From NCBI GenBank assembly GCA_003574785.1, contig QORU01000010.1:255248-319247 (forward strand): 64,000 bases of DNA, in the 5' to 3' direction. The DNA is from Taklimakanibacter deserti (GTDB taxonomy: Bacteria; Pseudomonadota; Alphaproteobacteria; Rhizobiales; Aestuariivirgaceae). Of this stretch, positions 45,137 to 53,252 are shown in pieces; positions within the stretch are counted from its first letter, which is position 1; each line of letters starts with the position of its first letter. A model generated the notes under the pieces. The model saw only the letters and a list, made by a program, of their open reading frames with translations, was not told the origin of the DNA and ran no database searches. The position numbers and the translations under genes were made by a program.

Positions 45137-46462
45137 GTGACCCCTGTCCTTCGCTTCGCGCCCTCGCCCACCGGCCGCATTCATATCGGCAACAGCCGCA
45201 CCGCCATCCTCAACTGGCTTTTTGCGCGGAAATCCGGCGGCAGCTTCGTGCTGCGCTATGACGACACCGATCTCGAGCGCTCGAAACAGGAATTCGCGGA
45301 CGGCATCGCCCAGGATCTCGACTGGCTCGGCATCGCACCGGACCGGGTCGAATATCAGTCTAAGCGTTTCGCCGTTTATGATGCCGCGGCTGAAAAGCTC
45401 AAAGCCTCGGGCCGGCTCTATCCCTGCTATGAGACGGCGGATGAGCTGGAGCGCAGGCGCAAGCGCCAGCTCGCCCGCCATCAGCCGCCCGTCTATGACC
45501 GCGCCGCCCTCAAGCTCACCGTGGAGGAGCGCCAAGCGCTCGAGGCGCAGGGACGCAAGGCCCATTGGCGCTTCAAGCTCGAGCATCGCATCGTCGAATG
45601 GGACGACCTCATTCGAAAGGCGCAGCATATCGACACGACCAACCTCTCCGATCCGGTGCTGGTGCGCGAGGACGGGACCTATCTCTACACGCTCCCTTCG
45701 GTCGTCGACGATATCGATTTCGGCATCACCCATGTGATCCGCGGCGAGGACCATGTCGTCAACACCGCCGTGCAGATCGAGCTCTTCGAGGCGCTCGGCG
45801 GCAAGGTGCCGAACTTCGCCCATCACAGCCTCCTGACCGGTGCCGACGGCCAGGGCCTGTCGAAGCGTCTGGGCTCATTGTCGATCGCCTCCTTGCGCGA
45901 GCAGGGCCTCGAGGCGATGGCGGTGGTGAGCCATGCCGCCCTCCTCGGCACTTCCGATTCCATCCATCCTTGCGCCGATTATCGCGAGCTCATCGACGGC
46001 TTCGATCTCCACAAGCTGTCGCGCGCGCCCGCCCGCTTCGACGAGAATGAGTTGCGCGGTCTCAATGCCAGGCTTTTGCACATGCTGCCTTATGCGGCGG
46101 TGAAGGACCGGCTCGCTTTCGGCGACGAAGCCTTCTGGCTCGCCGTGCGCGGCAACCTCTCGACCCTCGCCGATGCGCAATATTGGCACAATATCGTCTC
46201 AGGGATGGTGACGCCGATCGTCGCCGAAGCGGATCGCGACTTCATCAAGACGGCGGCCCGCCTCCTGCCCGAGGCGCCATGGACAGGCGATACATGGAAA
46301 GCCTGGACCGAAGCCGTGAAGGCCGAGACCGGCCGCAAGGGCAAGGCGCTCTTCATGCCGCTGCGCCTGGCGCTCACCGGCCTCGACCACGGGCCCGAGC
46401 TCGCGCTCCTCCTGCCGCTCATCGGGCGGGAGCGAGTTGTGGAAAGACTCAGCACCAACTGA
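45137..46462 (+). CDS. gltX: Glutamyl-tRNA synthetase (short type)
   Basis: A 441-residue class I synthetase. It begins [20 protein letters not shown] with the HIGH motif, then [11 protein letters not shown], and the KMSKS-like loop is LSKRLGS. The length and weak anticodon-binding region fit the GluRS of alphaproteobacteria that carry two gltX copies, where one may handle tRNA-Gln mischarging; the second copy is not in this window. The start is GTG 45137, one base after the nadE stop. Discrimination between GluRS copies cannot be made from this sequence alone. Confidence 0.93.
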   Translation: MTPVLRFAPSPTGRIHIGNSRTAILNWLFARKSGGSFVLRYDDTDLERSKQEFADGIAQDLDWLGIAPDRVEYQSKRFAVYDAAAEKLKASGRLYPCYETADELERRRKRQLARHQPPVYDRAALKLTVEERQALEAQGRKAHWRFKLEHRIVEWDDLIRKAQHIDTTNLSDPVLVREDGTYLYTLPSVVDDIDFGITHVIRGEDHVVNTAVQIELFEALGGKVPNFAHHSLLTGADGQGLSKRLGSLSIASLREQGLEAMAVVSHAALLGTSDSIHPCADYRELIDGFDLHKLSRAPARFDENELRGLNARLLHMLPYAAVKDRLAFGDEAFWLAVRGNLSTLADAQYWHNIVSGMVTPIVAEADRDFIKTAARLLPEAPWTGDTWKAWTEAVKAETGRKGKALFMPLRLALTGLDHGPELALLLPLIGRERVVERLSTN

Positions 46463-46463
46463 G

Positions 46464-46483
46464 AGTCAACATTTATGTTGACT
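46464..46483 (+). promoter_or_regulatory. Palindrome overlapping a candidate promoter of hicAB
   Basis: AGTCAACAT and ATGTTGACT are perfect inverted 9-mers with a 2-base centre, at the end of gltX. The right arm contains TTGACT, a -35-like hexamer, and TTACAC follows after a 17-base spacer, a plausible weak -10. A repressor bound here would block that promoter. The site could be a HicB operator, or simply a weak gltX terminator (the palindrome is followed by TGCTTTT). Confidence 0.5.
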
Positions 46484-46628
46484 TGCTTTTCCAGGTGGAT
46501 TTACACTGTGTCTTGGGCGCCTTTTAAGGGGTGCTGAGCCGGAGAATTCGCGTCCATCTCTAATGTTCAGCCAAGTGGGTCAGAAATGAAGAACACTCAG
46601 AAATGTTGGCCTAAGGCTGGAGAGGGAG

Positions 46629-46817
46629 ATGAATTATTCAGAGTTCCGCCGTTGGTTAGTGAAACAAGGCTGCACTTTTGAGACACACAAAGGCGGTAGT
46701 GGTCATATTACCGTCAGATTGGGAGACCGAAAATCGCAATTGCCCGCTCATGGCAAGGGCAAAGAACTGGGCACGGGCCTCGTTCACAAGATCAAGAAAG
46801 ATCTCGGTTTGAAATGA
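46629..46817 (+). CDS. hicA: HicA-type toxin
   Basis: A 62-residue mRNA interferase of the HicA family with the double-stranded-RNA-binding-like fold: helix FRRWLVKQGCTF, strand HKGGSGHITVRL with the catalytic His26, and strand-helix LPAHGKGKELGTGLVHKIKKDLGL. It is expected to cut mRNA when the HicB antitoxin is lost. ATG 46629 is preceded by GGAGAGGGAG. The stop overlaps the hicB ATG. GC content here is lower than in the flanks, as is common for acquired toxin-antitoxin pairs. Confidence 0.92.
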   Translation: MNYSEFRRWLVKQGCTFETHKGGSGHITVRLGDRKSQLPAHGKGKELGTGLVHKIKKDLGLK

Positions 46818-47254
46818 TCTCATATCGCGTTCACCTCAAGCCCGACGACAATGGCACATTCCTTGTGACATCGCCGGACTTTCCCGAGCTCACCACGTTC
46901 GGGGAGACGCGCGAGGAGGCGCTCGCTCATGCCTTGGGTGCTTTCGAGGAAGCCATCGAGGCGCGTATCTCGGATCGCGAAGAAATTCCTGCACCGTCAA
47001 AAGGCAAAGCAAAGGATATTCGCGTGGCCCTGCCCGTGCAGGCATCGGTCAAGGTCCTGCTCTATCGGTCCATGCTGGAAAGCGGCATCCGCAAGGCGGA
47101 GCTGGCGCGGCGCATGTCGATTCACAAGCAAGAGGTCGACCGCATTCTCGACCTCAATCACGCAACCAATCTCGCCAAGATCGAACATGCTTTCGAAGTG
47201 CTGGGAAAAAAGCTATTGATCGACGTCCGGGACGCAGATGACAAGGCTGCCTGA
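46814..47254 (+). CDS. hicB: HicB-type antitoxin with C-terminal helix-turn-helix
   Basis: A 146-residue antitoxin. Residues 1-65 have the HicB partial RNase-H-like fold (YRVHLKPDDNGTFLVTSPDFPELTTFGE, EEALAHALGAFEEAIEARI) that binds HicA. Residues about 75-145 carry an XRE-type DNA-binding domain (GIRKAELARRMSIHKQEVDRIL), by which it would repress its own promoter. ATG 46814 overlaps hicA, and its stop overlaps the start of the GST gene by one base (TGATG). The palindrome at 46464-46483 is the nearest candidate operator. Confidence 0.92.
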   Translation: MISYRVHLKPDDNGTFLVTSPDFPELTTFGETREEALAHALGAFEEAIEARISDREEIPAPSKGKAKDIRVALPVQASVKVLLYRSMLESGIRKAELARRMSIHKQEVDRILDLNHATNLAKIEHAFEVLGKKLLIDVRDADDKAA

Positions 47255-47883
47255 TGATCCTCGTCGGTCAATTCGACTCACCTTTCGTGCGCCGGGTGGC
47301 GGTGACGCTGCATCACTATCATTTGCGCTTCGAGCGCAACCGGCTGTCGGCCTTCCATCCCGGCATGGTCGAGATCAATCCCTTGATGCGGGTGCCGTCG
47401 CTCATCATCGACGGCGACGAGACGCTCTATGACAGCAACGCCATCATCGACTATCTCGACGAGCTGGCCGGCCCGCAAAAGGCCCTGATCCCGAGGTCGG
47501 GCGATGAGCGCCGGCGCGTGCTGCAGGTCCTGGCGCTGGCGACGGGCGCCATGGATAAGGCAATCGCCGTCGTCTATGAACGCCGCTTCCATTCCGCCCA
47601 CACCATCGCCCATGAATGGACGGTGCGCTGCATGGCGCAGCTCTCCGGCGCTCTTGTTCATCTCGACGCCCATGCCGGCGATCCCTGGTATTTCGGCCGG
47701 AAATTCACCCAGGCCGACATCACGTTGGGCTGCCTCGCCGGCTATCTGAATTTGCGCCTGACGGAAGCCTTCCCGCCGGGCCTCTATCCCAATCTCGAGC
47801 GCCTGAACGAACGCTGCGAAGCGCTCGATGCCTTCATCGAGACGCGGCCTGCTCCCGATGAATTCATGCCGGCGAAGCCTTAA
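47254..47883 (+). CDS. Glutathione S-transferase family protein, coupled to hicAB
   Basis: A 209-residue GST-fold protein. The thioredoxin-like half shows FDSPFVRRVAVTLHHYHL with Ser at the usual catalytic position, then INPLMRVPSLIIDGDETLYDSNAIIDYL (cis-Pro and Asp-Ser). The helical half has KFTQADITLGCLAGYL. It resembles alphaproteobacterial GSTs of unknown substrate. Its ATG overlaps the hicB stop by one base, an unusual position for a metabolic gene, so it may be expressed with the toxin-antitoxin pair. It converges on the GST gene at 47890. Confidence 0.88.
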   Translation: MILVGQFDSPFVRRVAVTLHHYHLRFERNRLSAFHPGMVEINPLMRVPSLIIDGDETLYDSNAIIDYLDELAGPQKALIPRSGDERRRVLQVLALATGAMDKAIAVVYERRFHSAHTIAHEWTVRCMAQLSGALVHLDAHAGDPWYFGRKFTQADITLGCLAGYLNLRLTEAFPPGLYPNLERLNERCEALDAFIETRPAPDEFMPAKP

Positions 47884-47889
47884 GCTCGA

Positions 47890-48519
47890 TCAGGCCTGCG
47901 GGATCTCGGCCTTGGCATCGGGCACCTTGTAGCCCTTGATCACCGCCGGTCGGGCGACGAGGGCGCGGTACCAGCGTCGGACATTGGGATATTTCCCAAG
48001 GTCGATCCGCTGCCATTCGAAGCGGGCGATCCACGGGAAGGTTGCGATATCGACGATGGAATAATCGCCGCACATGAAGTCCTGGGTCTCGAGCAGCCGG
48101 TCGAGCACGCCGTAAAGGCGGTTCGCTTCCGTCTCGAACCAGGCATCGGCGAAGGGCGCCTTGCCGGCATTGAAGTGCAGGAAATAATGCGCGCGGCCGA
48201 GGAACGGACCCACGGCCGACATCTGCCACATCAGCCATTCATGGATGCGGATGCGCGCCTTGGCTTCGCTCGGATAGAGCTTTCCGGTCTTGTCGCCGAG
48301 ATACATGAGGATGGCACCCGACTCGAAGATGCTCTGATCGTTGTCGCGATCGATGATGGCGGGGATCTTGTTGTTGGGCGAGATCTTGAGGAAAGGGGCC
48401 GCGAACTGCTCGTCCTTGCCGATATTGATCGGATGCGTCGTGTAGGGAAGCCCCATCTCTTCGAGCGCAATCGATATCTTGCGGCCGTTGGGCGTGCTCC
48501 AGGTATAGAGATCGATCAT
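47890..48519 (-). CDS. Glutathione S-transferase (YfcG/Ure2p-like)
   Basis: A 209-residue GST. Its N-terminus IDLYTWSTPNGRKISIALEEMGLPY and the phrase PFLKISPNNKIPAIIDRD are those of the YfcG/disulfide-bond oxidoreductase (nu-class) GSTs, which act on glutathione mixed disulphides; the residue Asn-Gly after TPN is characteristic. The C-terminal domain has YSIVDIATFPWIARFEWQ. ATG 48519 overlaps the stop of the binding-protein-like gene (ATGA), and that gene overlaps the regulator gene, so three genes form one unit. Confidence 0.92.
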   Translation of the reverse strand: MIDLYTWSTPNGRKISIALEEMGLPYTTHPINIGKDEQFAAPFLKISPNNKIPAIIDRDNDQSIFESGAILMYLGDKTGKLYPSEAKARIRIHEWLMWQMSAVGPFLGRAHYFLHFNAGKAPFADAWFETEANRLYGVLDRLLETQDFMCGDYSIVDIATFPWIARFEWQRIDLGKYPNVRRWYRALVARPAVIKGYKVPDAKAEIPQA

Positions 48520-49286
48520 GAGAGCTTCAGGCCTCCCGCTTTTTCCATCTGCCGTTCGAGTTCCAGAATAAGGTCATAAGCGCCCTCGGCAAGGATCGAA
48601 TGGCGATCGAGGAAAAGCGCCTCTCGCGCTGGGGCAAGTTCGGGATCGGCAAAAGCCCTGGCGAGCGCAAGGCGCAAGCGCACCGGATCGCGTCCTGCTG
48701 CGGTCACGAAGGGAAGTCCCGGCACCATCGGCGAGCGGGCGATCTCGACGAGGCCCTCGAGATAGTCCGGACGATAGCGTCGCGCCAGCGCAACGCAGAC
48801 GGAATCGATGGCGCAGATGTCGGCTTTACCATCGCGCACCGCGATCATCGAGCCGACATGGCCGCCGGTTTCGACCACGTGCGAGAAGAAGCGGCCGTTC
48901 TCGGCATGGCGCGCGAAGACGAGCTTCAGCGCCAGCATGCCCGACATGGAATCGGGATTGTTCACGGCGGCACGGCTGGCGCGAAATTGGGCGAGCGGGC
49001 GCCGCTCGCGGGCGAAGACGAAGCTCGAATACTGCGCGCCCGCGCAGCCGGGCGCGGCATAATGCGGGGTCGCGACATAGGAGAGCCGCCCGCGGAATTC
49101 ATGGGTGAAGGGATAGCCGCAGGTCTGGCTGAAGACGAGGTCGGGCCGGCGCCAGAGCGCGAAATAGTCCGGATTGCGGTCGAGCCTCGGGCTTTCGCCG
49201 CCCAGATGCCTGAGAACGCCTTGCGCGAAGGCATCGGTCGCCTCGCCGATCTCCGGCCAGTCATACATGGGCAGCGAAACGATCAT
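48516..49286 (-). CDS. PhnD-type solute-binding-fold protein without signal peptide
   Basis: A 256-residue protein with the periplasmic-binding-protein fold of the phosphate/phosphonate PhnD group: SLPMYDWPEIGEATDAFAQG, DLVFSQTCGYPFTHEF, AVNNPDSMSGMLALKLVF, ETGGHVGSMIAVRDGKADICAIDSV. No signal peptide or lipobox is present at either available start, so it should stay in the cytosol. No ABC permease or ATPase is adjacent. It is coupled by ATGA overlaps to the upstream HTH regulator and the downstream GST. A ligand-sensing or enzymatic role is possible; none is proven. Confidence 0.8.
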   Translation of the reverse strand: MIVSLPMYDWPEIGEATDAFAQGVLRHLGGESPRLDRNPDYFALWRRPDLVFSQTCGYPFTHEFRGRLSYVATPHYAAPGCAGAQYSSFVFARERRPLAQFRASRAAVNNPDSMSGMLALKLVFARHAENGRFFSHVVETGGHVGSMIAVRDGKADICAIDSVCVALARRYRPDYLEGLVEIARSPMVPGLPFVTAAGRDPVRLRLALARAFADPELAPAREALFLDRHSILAEGAYDLILELERQMEKAGGLKLS

Positions 49287-50128
49287 CGCACCTCGTCCAT
49301 CAGCTTGCGGATATAGCGGCTCGTCTCATGCGGCTGGATACGGGCATTGCGGATGAGATTGTCGAAGTGATGCGAGAGCTCGCGGATATGCTCGGTCGAG
49401 GTGAAGACGAAATACATGTCGCCCACATAGATCGCCGCGCGCAAGGGGCCGAACACCGTATAGGGCACCGAGAAGCGCTCGCGATTGTCGAACAGGAACC
49501 AGCGATAGGCGGGATAGAGTTCATTGGTGAGCTGTGCCGCCTGTTCAAGCTGAGCCAGGCGATCGGCCGCCGCGAGGCCGCGCCAGATCCCCTCGCCCCG
49601 GGCAAAGCCGTCGAGCCCCTGGACGGCCGAGCAGACCTCGATCTCGTGCTCGCTGCGCTTGGCATGAATGATGCGGGCACGGGCAATGCCGGCCCAGGCC
49701 TTGGCGGCCGTCTCCTCGAGCCTGCCCGTCTCATGGGCGATCACCGCCTCGGTCTTGACCTGATCGGGCAAGGTCGCGGGCACATAGCGGATCTTGAAGC
49801 CCCGCGCTTCCTCATGCCAGCGCAGCAACCGCTCATCGGCAGGGCTCCCGGCATCCGGCTCGATGGCGAGTTGCGAAACGATGTCGGCGGCGACCTGATC
49901 CTGCTGGGAAAGTCCCAGAAGCCAGTCGATGGACACCGTATGCCGGGCGGCGATCCGGGCGATGGTCTCGGTTCTGGGTAATCTTACGTTTACGTCAGAT
50001 AGAAGTTGTGAAAGCGTGGATCGATCCAGCCCCGCCCGCGTCGCGAACTGTGCCCGTGACAGGCCAGAGCGCTCGATGAGCGCCAGAAGCCGCTGGCGAA
50101 AGATGTCGGAGGTGTCGCGCTTCTGCAT
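49283..50128 (-). CDS. XRE-type regulator with large C-terminal sensor domain
   Basis: A 281-residue regulator. The N-terminal helix-turn-helix is FRQRLLALIERSGLSRAQFATRAGLDRSTLSQLLS (split here by domains at about residues 10-65), followed by SIDWLLGLSQ, the usual end of an XRE domain. The remaining 200 residues are a sensor region of unknown type (WHEEARGFKIRYVPATLPDQ, YPAYRWFLFDNRERF, AAIYVGDMYFVFTSTEHI). It is the first gene of a three-gene operon and is divergent from the desaturase gene. The gap holds a perfect 16-bp palindrome at 50176-50191. Confidence 0.82.
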   Translation of the reverse strand: MQKRDTSDIFRQRLLALIERSGLSRAQFATRAGLDRSTLSQLLSDVNVRLPRTETIARIAARHTVSIDWLLGLSQQDQVAADIVSQLAIEPDAGSPADERLLRWHEEARGFKIRYVPATLPDQVKTEAVIAHETGRLEETAAKAWAGIARARIIHAKRSEHEIEVCSAVQGLDGFARGEGIWRGLAAADRLAQLEQAAQLTNELYPAYRWFLFDNRERFSVPYTVFGPLRAAIYVGDMYFVFTSTEHIRELSHHFDNLIRNARIQPHETSRYIRKLMDEVR

Positions 50129-50175
50129 TGTTTACAATCGTCACCAAAAGTCGCGGATGCGTATCAGAATAAACA

Positions 50176-50191
50176 GATTATGCGCATAATC
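50176..50191. promoter_or_regulatory. Perfect 16-bp palindrome, candidate operator
   Basis: GATTATGCGCATAATC is self-complementary over all 16 bases. It lies 48 bases from the regulator start and 39 bases before the desaturase ATG, in a 101-base divergent gap that is AT-rich compared with its surroundings. CATAAT at 50185-50190 could be a -10 element on the plus strand. The divergent XRE-type regulator is the natural candidate to bind it. Confidence 0.55.
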
Positions 50192-50229
50192 GCATAGGCC
50201 GTAAAGCCCAATGCAGCTATAAAAAATCC

Positions 50230-51147
50230 ATGGCCCTGCCCCGCGAAATCGAAACCGCCAAGCCGCTCAGAATAGAGTGGCCGACGGTGGCGCTGATCGC
50301 CCTGATGTATACGCTCCTGGCGCTCCTGATGTGGACCTTCACCCGCCTGCCCTGGTGGGTCGCGAGCCCCATTGGCGCCTATCTCATCGCCCTTCACGGC
50401 TCGCTGCAGCATGAAGCTTTGCATGGCCATCCGACCCGCAACCGGCTCGTCAACGAACTCCTGGTGTCGATCAATCCGAGCCTCTGGTTCCCCTATCAGC
50501 GCTATCGCAAGCTGCATCTCACCCATCACAATGACGAGCATCTGACCGATCCGCGCCTCGACCCCGAATCCTATTACCTCCTGCCCGATCGCTGGGCCGG
50601 GCTGCCGACGCCTCTGAAACAGCTCTATACGCTCAACAACACGCTCGCCGGGCGCATGATCATGGGGCCGATCATCGCCTCGATCCGCTTCTGGTCGTCG
50701 GAGGCGCTCGCCATGATCAAGGGCGATCGCGACATCATCCGGGCCTGGCTGCTCCATATGCCGGCCTGTGCCGTCACGCTTCTCTACGCGCTCTGGGTAT
50801 GCGGCATACCTTTCTGGCAATATGTGCTGTTCCTCGCCTATCCGGGTGTCGCCCTCATGCTGGTGCGCTCCTTCTGCGAGCACCAGGCGGCCGAGAAGGA
50901 AGGCGAGCGCACCATCATCGTCGAGGCCTCGCCCTTCTGGGCGTTGCTGTTCCTCAACAACAACCTGCATGTCGCCCATCATACCAGGCCGAGGCTGCCC
51001 TGGTACGAGTTGCCGGCCTATTACCGCTCGGAACGCGACGCGCTCATCGACAAGAACAACGGCTACCGCATGAACGGCTATGGCGAGATTTTCCGGCGCT
51101 ATTTCTTCCGGCCGAAAGAGCCCGTCGCCCATCCCCTCATCAAGTGA
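50230..51147 (+). CDS. Membrane fatty acid desaturase
   Basis: A 305-residue di-iron membrane desaturase/hydroxylase-like protein. Two membrane regions (VALIALMYTLLALLMW and VTLLYALWVCGIPFW) surround the three histidine clusters HEALHGHP, HLTHHNDEH and NNLHVAHHTRPR. The residue after the third cluster, LPWYELPAYY, is of the FADS/CrtR-like group seen in rhizobia. It probably acts on a fatty acyl or related hydrophobic substrate. ATG 50230 is used. A FAD-dependent oxidoreductase follows after 28 bases and is likely co-transcribed. Confidence 0.88.
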   Translation: MALPREIETAKPLRIEWPTVALIALMYTLLALLMWTFTRLPWWVASPIGAYLIALHGSLQHEALHGHPTRNRLVNELLVSINPSLWFPYQRYRKLHLTHHNDEHLTDPRLDPESYYLLPDRWAGLPTPLKQLYTLNNTLAGRMIMGPIIASIRFWSSEALAMIKGDRDIIRAWLLHMPACAVTLLYALWVCGIPFWQYVLFLAYPGVALMLVRSFCEHQAAEKEGERTIIVEASPFWALLFLNNNLHVAHHTRPRLPWYELPAYYRSERDALIDKNNGYRMNGYGEIFRRYFFRPKEPVAHPLIK

Positions 51148-51175
51148 TCACCTTATTCAGTCCACGGAGAGAACA

Positions 51176-52525
51176 ATGACCACCGCGCATCTACCGAAAT
51201 CGGCCGCCTATGTCGTCGTCGGCATGGGCATGCATGGCATGTCGACCGCCTGGCACCTGGCGATGGAACTCGAGAAATCCGGCAAGGGCAAAGGCTCGGA
51301 CGTGGTGCTCATCGACAAGGTGGGGCCGGGCGCCGGCGCCACCGGCATCGCCTGCGGCTGCGTGCGCAATCTCTATATGACCTCGCCCATCCACAACATC
51401 TTGCGCCATTCGGTCGATGTGTGGGAGTCGGATCCGGTCAATTTCGGCTTCCAGCAAGTGGGCTATGTGTCGGTCGGCGAAGGCAACCAGCAGGCCGATT
51501 ACGAGAAGATGCACAAGAGCCAGAATGCCGCCGGCTACAAATCGGACATGTATGTCGGCAAGGAAGCGAAGAGCTTTCTCAAGAAGATCTGGCCGGACTT
51601 CAATGTCGAGCGCGCCGATGTCGTGCTGCATGAGATTCCCTCGGGCTATGCCGGCACCCATACCGCGGTCAGGGCGCTCAAGGAGAAATGCGACCAGTGG
51701 GGCGTGCGTTCCTTCACCGGCATCTCGGTCGAAGGCTATGACAAGCAGAACGGCAGCATCACCGGCGTCATCACCTCGGAAGGCACGATCAAGGCCGATG
51801 CGGTGGTGATCTGTGCCGGTGCCTGGATCACCAAGCACTGGGACTGGCTCGGCCTCCCCGACAAGCTCGACATGCGCTATCCCGACGGCGGCGTCGTCAA
51901 GGACGCCGACATGTGGACCTACTGGCGTCTGCTCGAAGGCGAGGTGCTGATGAAGGACGGCGACAAGTATCGCACCGGCGACGACAAGGATCCGCCCGTC
52001 CTGCATGTGGAATTGATGAACACGCCGGTCATCACCGAGGACGGCCACCAGTTCCCCGACCAGCATTTCTATATGTATGTGCGCTATGCCGCCGAGCGCG
52101 CCGGGGCGCCTGGCGTCCAGGGCGGCACCATCCCGATCAAGATGGGCCCCAAGGCGGTGCTCGATCCTTACGGCCACGCCAACGACCTCTATCAGGCGGA
52201 TCCGTGGTTCAAGGATTATTACATGGCGACGCTCGCCTATCTGTTCGACCGCTTCAAGAACTATGGCAGCCAGTTCAAGCAGCGGCGCAATGGTGGCATC
52301 GGCGCCTTCACACCGGACTCGGTGCCGATCTTCGACTGGGTCGCCGACAACGGCTACATGATCGCCGACTCCAACCATGGCTACAAGATGATCGGGGTCG
52401 GCAAGCTGGTCGCCCGTCACCTCGTCTCGGGCGAGCCGGTGCCCGAATTGGCGCCCTTCGCCTTCACCCGTTTCGCCCAGGGCAAGACCTTCGGCGACCG
52501 CAATTCCAACTGCCCCTGGGTGTAA
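51176..52525 (+). CDS. FAD-dependent oxidoreductase (DAO family)
   Basis: A 449-residue flavoprotein of the glycine oxidase/sarcosine oxidase (DAO) fold. The dinucleotide motif VVVGMGMHGMSTAWHLA lies near residues 10-26, and VVLIDKVGPGAGATGIACG continues into the substrate region; the C-terminal NHGYKMIGVG-type glycine loop is typical. ATG 51176 follows GGAGAGAAC; the frame extends upstream only inside the desaturase gene. Residue patterns such as GCGCVRNLYMTSPIH are not ones I can place in a named subfamily. Oxidation of an amine or amino acid is expected. Confidence 0.88.
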   Translation: MTTAHLPKSAAYVVVGMGMHGMSTAWHLAMELEKSGKGKGSDVVLIDKVGPGAGATGIACGCVRNLYMTSPIHNILRHSVDVWESDPVNFGFQQVGYVSVGEGNQQADYEKMHKSQNAAGYKSDMYVGKEAKSFLKKIWPDFNVERADVVLHEIPSGYAGTHTAVRALKEKCDQWGVRSFTGISVEGYDKQNGSITGVITSEGTIKADAVVICAGAWITKHWDWLGLPDKLDMRYPDGGVVKDADMWTYWRLLEGEVLMKDGDKYRTGDDKDPPVLHVELMNTPVITEDGHQFPDQHFYMYVRYAAERAGAPGVQGGTIPIKMGPKAVLDPYGHANDLYQADPWFKDYYMATLAYLFDRFKNYGSQFKQRRNGGIGAFTPDSVPIFDWVADNGYMIADSNHGYKMIGVGKLVARHLVSGEPVPELAPFAFTRFAQGKTFGDRNSNCPWV

Positions 52526-52558
52526 TCACCCGTTCACGCCTGCGACCGAAGTGCCGAA

Positions 52559-52593
52559 AGCAGGGTGGATAGTCTCCACCCTGCTGTTTTTTT
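52559..52593 (+). terminator. Rho-independent terminator of the desaturase/oxidoreductase operon
   Basis: AGCAGGGTGGA and TCCACCCTGCT form an 11-bp stem around TAGTC (52559-52585), followed by G and seven T residues. It is 34 bases after the oxidoreductase stop. Confidence 0.93.
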
Positions 52594-52716
52594 GCCTGAT
52601 TTCCCTGCTTTTCCAGAGCTGAGTCCGAGGAACGCAAGGCCGGTTCAGGGCCGGCTTGGAGGGAGGAGGAGCGGATTTAGCCCGCCAAATGGGCGTTTTT
52701 CAGCGCGTGCGGCGCA

Positions 52717-52740
52717 AAAACCCTTGAAAATAAGGGTTTT
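52717..52740 (+). promoter_or_regulatory. Inverted repeat upstream of the HU gene
   Basis: AAAACCCTT and AAGGGTTTT are perfect inverted 9-mers with GAAAAT between them, 62 bases before the HU-type start. It carries no extended T-run, and the upstream operon already has a terminator at 52559-52593. An operator or a DNA-bending site for the HU promoter is possible. Confidence 0.4.
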
Positions 52741-52801
52741 CACGAATCAAAGCATGCGCTAGGGCTCGCTTTACCGAATTCAGCAAGCAAGGAGCAAATA
52801 T

Positions 52802-53104
52802 ATGGCTGATGATAAGGCGGTGAAAGTCGTGACGATTCCCCTGTCGAAAGTGGCAGCGGAACTCGCCGAGAAGCACGAGATGTCGAAGAAGGCCTCCACG
52901 GAATTCCTTGGCGCTTTCGTCGATCTCGTCGTCAAGCACCTGAAGAAGGGCAACAAGGTGCGCGTGACCGGCCTCGGCATCCTGCAGGTCCGTCGGCGTC
53001 CGGCGCGCATGGGTCGCAACCCCGCCACTGGCGAAGCCATCAAGATCAAGGCGTCGAAGAAGGTTGCCTTCCGCGCCGCCAAGGAGCTCAAGGAAGCGAT
53101 CTGA
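52802..53104 (+). CDS. HU/IHF family DNA-binding protein
   Basis: A 100-residue nucleoid protein. The HU signature is GLGILQVRRRPARMGRNPATGEAIKI, with the DNA-intercalating Pro in RNPATGE, and the dimer-forming helices LSKVAAELAEKHEMSKKASTEFLGA and AFRAAKELKEAI flank it. The N-terminus carries about ten extra residues (MADDKAVKVV) compared with standard HU. ATG 52802 follows AAGGAG. It is a stand-alone gene with its own terminator. It may be a secondary HU or IHF-like variant rather than the main copy. Confidence 0.9.
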   Translation: MADDKAVKVVTIPLSKVAAELAEKHEMSKKASTEFLGAFVDLVVKHLKKGNKVRVTGLGILQVRRRPARMGRNPATGEAIKIKASKKVAFRAAKELKEAI

Positions 53105-53130
53105 CGTTTCCGTTCCGCTCTGACGTTAAG

Positions 53131-53164
53131 ACGGCCTCGCAATTTGCGGGGCCGTTTCGCTTTT
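53131..53164 (+). terminator. Rho-independent terminator of the HU gene
   Basis: ACGGCCTCGC pairs with GCGGGGCCGT (one G-T pair) around a short AATTT loop (53131-53155), followed by TTCGCTTTT. It starts 26 bases after the HU stop. Confidence 0.85.
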
Positions 53165-53252
53165 AAGCTGTTGAGTGTCGCTAATGCTTGCTTCGCTCCT
53201 TTGAATGATTCTATCATCCTCGCAACTAGAACAAGAACAGACAGGGTGAGGG

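Noticed and set aside
43177..45180. Minus-strand frame of 667 codons opposite nadE
   Set aside because: Antisense shadow; nadE on the plus strand has all catalytic motifs.
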